The notes under the pieces are model-generated. The model was not told the DNA's origin and did not search any database. It was given only the letters and a program-made list of their open reading frames with translations. A stretch of DNA of 6,774 nucleotides from Thermoplasmata archaeon (GTDB lineage Archaea > Thermoplasmatota > Thermoplasmata > GCA-020350865): positions 1,396,260 to 1,403,033 of the forward strand of contig CP070726.1 of NCBI GenBank assembly GCA_020350865.1, in the 5' to 3' direction. This document shows positions 1 through 5,324 of the stretch, piece after piece; within the stretch, counting starts at the first letter, position 1; the number at the start of each line of letters is the position of its first letter. The position numbers and the translations under genes were made by a program.

Positions 1-1976
1 AGCAGGCTGCTCCTCTGCACGATGCTGTCCTTGATGGTGATGTTGGTCACCTGTGTAATGGGCTGGGATATCCCCTTCTCCTTCAGCGCCTTTTCCAGAT
101 TGTGACCCAGCTCTGCCAAAAGGCCGGTCAGCGCCCTCTCATCCGAGCTTGCCACAAATATCTGGATGCTGTTGGTTTCTTCCCTGACATCGCATCTGAT
201 CACCATCTGGTACTGCTTGACCTTTGTTATCCCGTAGTACCACGCCTCGGCAATGTATGGAGACTTCTGGTGGAAGTCCCTGATGAACTTTATATGCCTC
301 TGCTGTATGGCCTCCTTGGTAATCTCGAAGGCCTTTTTAGGTGTCAATCCCTGGGGGATGTTGAACACCTTGCTGTCCTGGTGCTTCAGCACGTTTTTCA
401 CCAGATTTATGAGCATGGCAGGGTTTGCGGTGTCCTCGGTAAAGAAAATGGGGCAGATCACGTTGACCTCCTTCGGCTTCATAGGCCCGGTTCTGAAATT
501 TCCTCCCGAGTCCTTGTACGATACCGAGCCATTGATGTTCGATGTGGTGCATATCATAGGATCGAAGAACACTGCTACCGTCTTCTTCTCCTTGGGATTG
601 ATGTTACCCAGTTGGATCTCGCTGTGTTTTATAATATAGTCAGGCTCTATGTGGCTCATCCTCAAGACCTTCTCATCTACTATTGGCTTGAACGCCACAT
701 CTGTTATCACAGAGGGCATATCGTTTTGAACCGCCACCTTCATGCGGATGAACCCTCTGAAGAACTCGGTTTCCCTGAGGACTTTTGCTTCTGAGGCGCC
801 AGCAGTTGGGGTTACGGTTCCAATGGTGAGCCAGGTTGATTCTTGTATATTACAAAGTTTGTCGTTTGCTGCATTCAGGCAATTCACCGATATTTTTACA
901 GGAATACTGCCCTCAGCATCCGCTTTAAGGGCGATCTCCAGATTCTTGCTGTCATTAGCTCTTAGCAGTGGAATAGGTGAAAGTCCGTCTACTTCGATCT
1001 TACCTTCAAGGTCTATCTTGACATCCTTAACATGCACCTTTCCGCTGTTCGTAACGGTGAGAGCGCATCTGTTGAAGATTCTTGCCTGTAAATTTACTGT
1101 GGGCATGGCAACCGATATTATTGGTTCGCCTTCCAAAAAGAGTCTCCTTGTTTCTTCCTCACAGCTCCGGGCAAGCGATACGGTCTTGTCGAAGTCACCT
1201 TTATCATATGCCTGATTCGCGTCATCGAGCATTTTCTGGACTTCGTCGGTGAAGATGTATTGCTTTGCACTTTGTATAGAATCCGAACATTCTTTGAGTG
1301 TCTCTTTTGCGGTTGTTTGTAGAGAAAAGGCCCTTTCTATTCTATGCTTTGTTGTATTGGCATAATCGATGGCATCATCGTACTTTTGGCTCTGAAAGGC
1401 TGAGATCGCATCTTGAAAGAGGCTGTCTGGAATCATTATTTTCTGCTGCCTTCCTTCTTCAATCAGAGCCTTGGTTTCTTCAATTATCTCAGATGCCTCC
1501 TTATATCTCTCTATTATTCGCGACACCTTGGTTTCGATATGGCGAGCCAATTCCTGTGATTTATCATAATCTCCAGAATCAAGAAGTTCATCCGTCTTTT
1601 TCATATCATTATCAAGCTCAGAAAACGATATGCCTTTTGATACTCCGCTTCTAATCTCATTTTTAGCATTTTCAATTGCATCCTTTGCACCCTTCCATGA
1701 CTTCTCCGCCCCAACCGCCATCCTCAAGGCCTTGTCAGCCATCTCTTTTGATTTTTTATAGTCACCACTATCGAATTTCTCCTGGGCCTTATTTAGCTGC
1801 ATGATCGCATTTACAACCGCTATCCCCTTATTTTTACATGGCTCAATCATCTGTCTAGCATTTGTAATCGAAGACTTTGCATCCTCCCACTGCTGCATTA
1901 TCTGCTGGGCTAGAATTTTACCTTCTTCTGCTTTGTCTGAGATGTCAGTATATAACTTAATTTTCTTTTTGAACAT
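1..1976 (-). CDS. Helical-repeat / CARDB-like / appendage-like cytoplasmic protein (3' end outside window)
   Basis: This frame is open from ATG at 1976 to the left edge: 658 codons without a stop, C-terminus missing. There is no signal peptide or transmembrane segment, so the product is probably cytoplasmic. Residues 12-275 are four charged helical repeats of about 63 residues, marked by GDY (71), GDY (135), QKY (197) and GDF (260), each followed by a TPR-like amphipathic helix. Residues 284-388 resemble a CARDB beta domain (LTVTNSGKVHVKDVKIDL). Residues 398-512 form a second probable beta-sandwich with LGNINPKEKKTVAVFFDP and a closing VICPIFF. Residues 516-635 are alpha/beta, with two strands (MVIRCDV, IQIFVASS) before a helix (LTGLLAELGHNLEKAL). 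The sequence feels like a conserved archaeal family of unknown function; I do not recognise a named gene. The start is supported by GGTGA 5 nt upstream and overlap with the upstream stop codon. Co-transcription with the surface protein suggests it acts on the inner side of that protein. Confidence 0.9.
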   Translation of the reverse strand, partial: MFKKKIKLYTDISDKAEEGKILAQQIMQQWEDAKSSITNARQMIEPCKNKGIAVVNAIMQLNKAQEKFDSGDYKKSKEMADKALRMAVGAEKSWKGAKDAIENAKNEIRSGVSKGISFSELDNDMKKTDELLDSGDYDKSQELARHIETKVSRIIERYKEASEIIEETKALIEEGRQQKIMIPDSLFQDAISAFQSQKYDDAIDYANTTKHRIERAFSLQTTAKETLKECSDSIQSAKQYIFTDEVQKMLDDANQAYDKGDFDKTVSLARSCEEETRRLFLEGEPIISVAMPTVNLQARIFNRCALTVTNSGKVHVKDVKIDLEGKIEVDGLSPIPLLRANDSKNLEIALKADAEGSIPVKISVNCLNAANDKLCNIQESTWLTIGTVTPTAGASEAKVLRETEFFRGFIRMKVAVQNDMPSVITDVAFKPIVDEKVLRMSHIEPDYIIKHSEIQLGNINPKEKKTVAVFFDPMICTTSNINGSVSYKDSGGNFRTGPMKPKEVNVICPIFFTEDTANPAMLINLVKNVLKHQDSKVFNIPQGLTPKKAFEITKEAIQQRHIKFIRDFHQKSPYIAEAWYYGITKVKQYQMVIRCDVREETNSIQIFVASSDERALTGLLAELGHNLEKALKEKGISQPITQVTNITIKDSIVQRSSL
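72..785 (-). other. Beta-sandwich plus alpha/beta domain, adaptin-appendage-like order
   Basis: Residues 398-512 look like an Ig-type sandwich containing a P-x-Y segment (EPDYIIKHSEIQLGNI) and IxPxExxTV-like spacing. Residues 516-635 then form a compact alpha/beta unit: helix, then AWYYGITKV, a strand MVIRCDV, a strand SIQIFVASSD, and a final amphipathic helix. In the ear domains of clathrin adaptins and gamma-COP a sandwich is likewise followed by a platform whose last elements are two strands and a helix. The match is in order and hydrophobic pattern only; I cannot show homology, and an independent archaeal fold is quite possible. Confidence 0.3.
813..1127 (-). other. CARDB-like beta domain
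   Basis: Residues 284-388 of the leftmost gene alternate hydrophobic strands with a typical CARDB core: a strand ending VTNSG, then VHVKDVKIDL, a hydrophobic turn, a serine/leucine strand (SKNLEIALKA) and a closing VKISVNC. CARDB domains are usually extracellular cell-adhesion modules, yet this protein has no signal peptide, so the fold may serve as an intracellular beta-sandwich here. Assignment is by eye. Confidence 0.5.
1152..1943 (-). repeat. Four ~63-residue helical repeats in the protein starting at 1976
   Basis: Residues about 12-275 contain four copies of a degenerate repeat. In each, a long charged helix leads to a short turn with a pattern like G/Y-I-x-x-S/D-E-L/V. A second helix follows, then a GDY-like turn and a third helix of the type YDKSQELARHI. 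The GDY-equivalent turns are at residues 71, 135, 197 and 260, so spacing is 62-64 residues. The copies are diverged in DNA, so this is an old protein repeat rather than a recent tandem duplication. Such TPR-like or coiled-coil solenoids commonly mediate protein-protein contacts; the partner is not shown by the sequence. Confidence 0.7.
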
Positions 1977-4900
1977 CCTTTTCACCCAGCTTGCCCTTGG
2001 TTTCCTCCAAGATTTTTTCTAATTCATCCGTTTTTATACCCTTTTCTTGCATTTCCTTGATTTTAGATTCCAATTCAGCTATATCTCTTTCTGCCTTCTT
2101 TTGAGCTTTTTTCTCCTCGGATTTGGTCTTAGTTATTATTGAGATGATTATCACGATTAGTATGATTATCCCGATAATAATTCCGTTGAAAATATATGTA
2201 TGAAGGTTAGGGAGAAAATCCGAGTTATCACCTATGCCATCGCCATCGCTGTCCTCCCATTCGGTATCGTCATTGGGGAAAGCATCAGAGTTATCGCCCA
2301 CACCATCCCCGTCGGTGTCCGTCCATTCGTCTGGATCATCTGGGAAGGCATCCGCATTGTCTCCCACACCATCACCGTCACTATCCACCCACTCGGCATC
2401 ATTATTGGGAAATACATCCACATCATCGAAATACCCGTCGCCATCGGTGTCGGGATTCAATGGATTTGTCCCCATATCTACCTCCACGGCATCGGTGAGG
2501 TTATCATTGTCGTCATCAGGGTCCGCGTTGTTACCAGTACCGTCATCATCAGTGTCCAGCCATTCTGTTGAGTCTAAAGGAAAACCATCATTAGAATCTA
2601 AGTAACCATCATTGTCATCATCAGTATCTACCAAATCAAAGGTACCATCATCATCAGTATCCTTATCTGCAGTGTTGAATGCAGTAGCTGATTGCGGAGA
2701 TTCATTATCAGAGATATCAACTGCAGTGATCCTGTAGTAATAGGTTGTACCATCAGTCAAACCTGTATCGGTATACAAGGTAGGCACAACCATAACAGTT
2801 TTTACGAATGTTATATTGTCCACAGACTTATAGACATTATAGTAAGCTAAATCTGTGTCAGTATTTTCAATCCATGTCAGATCTAATTGATTACCTTCGG
2901 CCACCTGGATTACAACAAGCCCGGTTGGGATAGCCGGTGGAGTGGTATCGGGGGCCTCGTTGACGGTAATTAGGCCCGTTGCATCCGTTAACCCTCCAAG
3001 GATAGCAGTTATATTGCCTGTTCCAACAGCTGTGGCATTGAACTGTGTCATAGTGCCTGTCTCCGGATTGAACTCGCCGATGGTTGTATCCACCGCCCAA
3101 TCTGCAGCTACAGTACCTATGGGACCTGCTGTAATGTTGAACGCCATACAGCGGTAAATGGGTTTATCACCTATCGTTAGGGAGACCGTGGTGACTTCGT
3201 TTCCCTGGCTATCCTGTATCTGAATGTAATCTATGGTGGGGTTCATTATGGTGAACACAACTGTATCCGTAATATCAGTGGTATAATTCGCAGTCCAAGT
3301 GGCTGTGCCGCCTGCGAGGCCTGCACTGAATTCGGAGGTGATGCCTGTACCCGGATTGGTGGAGGCAGAGCCGAGGTCTACGTCCCAGCCCGCCGAGACA
3401 TCACCAAGGTAACCTATGCTGTAGTTGAAGGCGGCTGCATAACCTGTGGCCTCCTTTCCCACACCGATTATCTGGTCCGGTATCTCAAATTCGCCTGTCC
3501 CAGCTGAATCCACGATCATTATGTAATCAACTAAGGGGGCTAGTATTGTAAATTCCACGGTATCATTAATACCCCCAGGATATTCCGCTTTCCATGTGGC
3601 TGTACCTACTTCGGGTTTTGCATCAAAGGTTGAATTTGCTCCAGAGAGAGGATTTGTAACGGCTGAAGAGCCTACATTAATAACATCCCATATGACAGAT
3701 ATGTCGCCAATATAACCCACGGAATCGTTGTAAGCGGCAGCGTAACCCTCTATTATGGTATCGATACCGATGGACTTGTCCAGAATGGGTGTCATGCCGG
3801 TGTATTGCGTATCCACAATATAGATATCATCCACTCCGGGCGGGTTGATAGTGAATGTCACATCATCGGTTATGCCCGTGTAATCCGCGGTCCATGTGGC
3901 CGAGCCATCAGGTGAACTTGAATTATAGTTAGAGCTTGTGCTCGGGCCGCCTGGTGTCGTTTTGGCATTGGCGCCTCCCGAATTCAATACGGACCACGTC
4001 ACATCCACATCCCCGATATATCCAACGCTGTCGTTATACGCGGCTGCCCAACCTATGGTGGTGAAGCCCACATCCACGGTCTGGTCCAGAATGGGTGTCA
4101 TGCCCGTATTCGGGGTGTCCACTATGTAGATCTCATCCACTACGGGTAGGTTGATGATAAAAGTCACTGTATCAATATTCCCTTCAGTGTCTTCGGCTCT
4201 CCAGGTGACAGTTCCGCCATTTTTGCTGGCATTGAACACAGAGTTGTCACCACTAAGAGGAAGAGTGAAGGCAGTGGCACCTGATCCGTTAATTACAGAC
4301 CACGTGACAGGGATATCATCCAGGTACCCATAGGAGGCGTTGAATGCAGCAGCCCATCCCTGGATCTTGAACCCGACATCAACTGTATCATCTGATATAT
4401 TGAAAAGCCCAGTGCCTGGTGTATCCACGATAGCTATCCAATCCACCGTGCAGACAAAGGGGGCTGACATCATGGCAACCGAACCCTCACCAAAGTACAT
4501 ATTTTGATGATTATTAACATTGCCCGGTATATCGTTTTCATAACCAATGAAACTCACTTTAATTGAATAGTAATATGTATACCCATCAGTTACATTAAAT
4601 GAGTTGTTAAACCATGTCTCAGTCAATGGGGCGTCCTTACTGCCCCCAACAAGCTCCCAGCTGGCATCGCTATTGTTCGTTAAGCTGCGGTATACCTTGT
4701 AGCCTGCGACGAGACCGAACGGATCGGGAAGGGGATCCCAAGTTATATTGATAAATCCCGTACCATTCGCTTTGAGTTCTGGAACGGGAATCTTCTGCAG
4801 CTCCACCTCGGGGAAAACATCGTCTCCCACGGTAAGGACCGTGGTGGTGTAAGCCACAAATCCCATTCTGTTTCCGTCAAAATAAGTTCCGTTTTCCACA

Positions 4901-5211
4901 TCAACGATTACCACCCCTGCATCACCGACTTCCCACCACGTGATGTTATCTTCGATATCCATGGCGAAATATTCAATCCCACCAGACGATACCATATGAC
5001 CTGTATCTGTTCCATTCTCCCTCCAGTTCATGATGTAGAATGTTGAATTGCCTGGATAAGCAATTTCGTTATGGGTTGCATTTAGATATATCTCTCCATA
5101 GACGGTTTTCGGATTCGATGGCGCCAAAACCTCCATCGGCAAGAAAATAAATAACCCCACTAATAGACTAAAAATCATTATCATCGAAAATATCTTTCGC
5201 ATTACTATCAT
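1957..5211 (-). CDS. Large modular surface protein: FnIII, Ig-like repeats, TSP3, TM anchor and cytoplasmic tail
   Basis: This 1084-residue protein is probably exported and membrane-anchored with its bulk outside the cell. Order: signal peptide 1-30; uncharacterised beta region 31-137; FnIII-like domain about 138-250 (GYKVYRSL, YTYYYSIKV); five Ig-like repeats 256-750; second FnIII-like domain 757-845 (YYNVYKS, GTTYYYRITAVD); thrombospondin type-3 Ca-binding stretch 850-1000; transmembrane helix about 1006-1026; basic then coiled-coil-like tail 1027-1084. About 27 N-x-S/T sequons lie between residues 44 and 904 and none beyond, consistent with glycosylation of the outside part. I chose the first ATG because GAGGT stands 10 nt before it; an in-frame ATG three codons later would be too far from it. 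Likely roles are adhesion, cell-cell contact or sensing; the sequence does not show the ligand. It has no PGF-CTERM-like archaeosortase signal. Its stop overlaps the start of the next gene. Confidence 0.95.
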   Translation of the reverse strand: MIVMRKIFSMIMIFSLLVGLFIFLPMEVLAPSNPKTVYGEIYLNATHNEIAYPGNSTFYIMNWRENGTDTGHMVSSGGIEYFAMDIEDNITWWEVGDAGVVIVDVENGTYFDGNRMGFVAYTTTVLTVGDDVFPEVELQKIPVPELKANGTGFINITWDPLPDPFGLVAGYKVYRSLTNNSDASWELVGGSKDAPLTETWFNNSFNVTDGYTYYYSIKVSFIGYENDIPGNVNNHQNMYFGEGSVAMMSAPFVCTVDWIAIVDTPGTGLFNISDDTVDVGFKIQGWAAAFNASYGYLDDIPVTWSVINGSGATAFTLPLSGDNSVFNASKNGGTVTWRAEDTEGNIDTVTFIINLPVVDEIYIVDTPNTGMTPILDQTVDVGFTTIGWAAAYNDSVGYIGDVDVTWSVLNSGGANAKTTPGGPSTSSNYNSSSPDGSATWTADYTGITDDVTFTINPPGVDDIYIVDTQYTGMTPILDKSIGIDTIIEGYAAAYNDSVGYIGDISVIWDVINVGSSAVTNPLSGANSTFDAKPEVGTATWKAEYPGGINDTVEFTILAPLVDYIMIVDSAGTGEFEIPDQIIGVGKEATGYAAAFNYSIGYLGDVSAGWDVDLGSASTNPGTGITSEFSAGLAGGTATWTANYTTDITDTVVFTIMNPTIDYIQIQDSQGNEVTTVSLTIGDKPIYRCMAFNITAGPIGTVAADWAVDTTIGEFNPETGTMTQFNATAVGTGNITAILGGLTDATGLITVNEAPDTTPPAIPTGLVVIQVAEGNQLDLTWIENTDTDLAYYNVYKSVDNITFVKTVMVVPTLYTDTGLTDGTTYYYRITAVDISDNESPQSATAFNTADKDTDDDGTFDLVDTDDDNDGYLDSNDGFPLDSTEWLDTDDDGTGNNADPDDDNDNLTDAVEVDMGTNPLNPDTDGDGYFDDVDVFPNNDAEWVDSDGDGVGDNADAFPDDPDEWTDTDGDGVGDNSDAFPNDDTEWEDSDGDGIGDNSDFLPNLHTYIFNGIIIGIIILIVIIISIITKTKSEEKKAQKKAERDIAELESKIKEMQEKGIKTDELEKILEETKGKLGEKDVQKEN
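1960..2094 (-). other. Cytoplasmic tail resembling the partner's helical repeat
   Basis: Residues 1040-1084 form a charged, probably coiled-coil helix pair with the turn KGIKTDEL at 1057-1064. Aligned without gaps to residues 97-140 of the downstream gene's product (KGISFSEL at 114-121), 12 of 44 positions are identical by my count. Coiled-coil composition could explain some of this. Confidence 0.5.
1982..1986 (-). promoter_or_regulatory. Ribosome binding site GGTGA for the gene starting at 1976
   Basis: GGTGA lies 5 nt before the ATG, inside the coding sequence of the upstream gene. It matches the archaeal anti-Shine-Dalgarno core and fixes the start at 1976. No separate promoter is evident, so expression should come from the promoter of the surface-protein gene. 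Confidence 0.75.
2134..2196 (-). other. Single transmembrane helix of the surface protein
   Basis: Residues about 1006-1026 are almost entirely isoleucine, leucine and valine (GIIIGIIILIVIIISII), directly followed by TKTKSEEKKAQKK. The positive flank places the C-terminus inside, giving a type I topology with 58 cytoplasmic residues (about 1960-2133). Confidence 0.9.
2212..2664 (-). repeat. Thrombospondin type-3 (Ca-binding) repeats, including a 66-bp tandem unit
   Basis: Residues 850-1000 are a run of D-x-D-x-D-G-type loops (DTDDDGTFD, DTDGDGYFDD, DSDGDGVGD, DTDGDGVGD, DSDGDGIGD), with the typical GTNPLNPDTDGDG element near residue 914. The last three units repeat with an exact 22-residue (66-bp) period from residues 940, 962 and 984 (about 2203-2394), each starting EW and holding GDN-S/A-D. 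Such loops bind calcium and stiffen the stalk next to the membrane. The DNA periodicity makes this stretch prone to unit gain or loss. Confidence 0.9.
2677..2943 (-). other. Fibronectin type III-like domain 2
   Basis: Residues about 757-845 begin with TTPPAIPTGL, contain LDLTW, a DLAYYNVYKS strand and a GTTYYYRITAVD strand, and end with a short linker into the aspartate-rich stretch. This is a convincing FnIII pattern of ordinary length (about 90 residues). Confidence 0.8.
2962..4446 (-). repeat. Five tandem Ig-like repeats of ~100 residues in the surface protein
   Basis: Repeats begin at residues 256, 359, 460, 561 and 660. Each opens with a V/I-D-x-I-x-I-V/Q-D strand and has a central G-W/Y-A-A-A-F/Y-N segment followed by GY-I/L-G/D-D and an aromatic strand (VTWSV, VIWDV, AGWDV). 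Each of the first four ends with G-x-A/V-T-W-x-A and a V-x-F-x-I strand. The fifth is the most divergent: it lacks the GTG loop and has RCMAFN in place of GWAAAYN. Repeats 2 and 3 are the most alike and share a 21-nt identical stretch 306 nt apart. The layout fits bacterial-Ig (Big)-type stalk domains that project a protein from the cell surface. Confidence 0.8.
4462..4800 (-). other. Fibronectin type III-like domain 1
   Basis: Residues about 138-250 carry the usual FnIII landmarks: a proline-rich start (IPVPELKANG), a tryptophan strand (INITWDP), the GYKVYRS strand, and a tyrosine-rich late strand (GYTYYYSIKV). It joins the N-terminal region to the Ig-like array. Confidence 0.65.
5122..5211 (-). 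other. N-terminal signal peptide
   Basis: Residues 1-30 show a short basic n-region (R5, K6), a hydrophobic core (FSMIMIFSLLVGLFIFL) and a possible cleavage point after VLA at residue 30. The residue after that point is proline, which signal peptidase I usually tolerates poorly, so cleavage may occur a few residues later or the segment may stay as an anchor. Confidence 0.8.
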
Positions 5212-5220
5212 TTTCTCACT

Positions 5221-5226
5221 TACCTC
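5221..5226 (-). promoter_or_regulatory. Ribosome binding site GAGGTA for the surface-protein gene
   Basis: GAGGT matches the archaeal anti-Shine-Dalgarno sequence and ends 10 nt before ATG 5211. It favours this ATG over the in-frame ATG at 5202, which would be 19 nt away. Confidence 0.65.
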
Positions 5227-5234
5227 GCGCCAGA

Positions 5235-5257
5235 TTATTAATACAATACCTTAATAA
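5235..5257. repeat. Small inverted repeat in the divergent promoter region
   Basis: TTATTAA at 5235-5241 and its exact reverse complement TTAATAA at 5251-5257 are separated by 9 nt. The right arm overlaps the leftward TATA box and the left arm lies between the TATA box and the predicted start of transcription. It could be an operator, but arms of 7 A/T bases arise easily by chance here. Confidence 0.25.
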
Positions 5258-5267
5258 AAACCTTTCC
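5251..5267 (-). promoter_or_regulatory. Archaeal BRE/TATA promoter for the leftward operon
   Basis: Read on the minus strand, the purine-rich GGAAAGG (5267-5261) is followed by TTTTTATTAA (5260-5251), a good BRE plus TATA pair. Initiation about 25 nt downstream would fall near 5229, giving a short leader that includes the GAGGTA site. A second AT-rich stretch at 5235-5243 is closer than expected and less well placed. Confidence 0.55.
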
Positions 5268-5276
5268 ACGAACCCA

Positions 5277-5292
5277 CCCAAACTTTAAATAT
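5277..5292 (+). promoter_or_regulatory. Archaeal TATA promoter for the rightward operon
   Basis: TTTAAATAT at 5284-5292, preceded by an A/C-rich candidate BRE (CACCCAAAC, 5275-5283), is the only good TATA-like element upstream of the rightward genes. Initiation about 25 nt downstream would fall near 5312, leaving a very short leader just long enough for the GGTGA site. Confidence 0.55.
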
Positions 5293-5314
5293 GCAAAAAA
5301 TACTATGGAAAGAC

Positions 5315-5319
5315 GGTGA
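5315..5319 (+). promoter_or_regulatory. Ribosome binding site GGTGA deciding the start at 5325
   Basis: GGTGA lies 5 nt before ATG 5325, the same spacing as at the gene starting at 1976. A closer ATG at 5321 is only 1 nt from the site and its frame ends after three codons, so 5325 is the start. Confidence 0.65.
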
Positions 5320-5324
5320 AATGA

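Noticed and set aside
102..1215. Two long plus-strand open frames (102-794 and 742-1215) opposite the leftmost gene
   Set aside because: The minus-strand frame is continuously open for 658 codons with clear domain patterns. The plus-strand frames overlap each other, lack a convincing ribosome site and give cysteine- and leucine-rich proteins without domain sense.
1..1976. Possible frameshift or pseudogene, because no long frame on the minus strand seemed closed in this region
   Set aside because: Codon-by-codon translation from 1976 to the left edge found no stop; the gene merely continues past the window.
2203..2394. CRISPR-like regular repeats
   Set aside because: The 66-bp periodicity has no unique spacers between constant repeats and is fully explained by in-frame TSP3 coding units.
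2200..2605. Plus-strand open frames with repetitive protein sequence opposite the TSP3 region
   Set aside because: Their repetitiveness is the antisense reading of the 66-bp aspartate-rich repeat; the minus strand encodes textbook TSP3 loops.
5200..5202. Alternative start of the surface protein at the second ATG
   Set aside because: It would leave 19 nt between GAGGT and the start; the first ATG at 5211 has a usable 10-nt spacing and the signal peptide works with either.
5212..5324. A small RNA or tRNA in the intergenic gap
   Set aside because: The 113-bp gap shows no cloverleaf, no GC-rich stem and no box C/D or H/ACA-like motif; promoter elements account for it.
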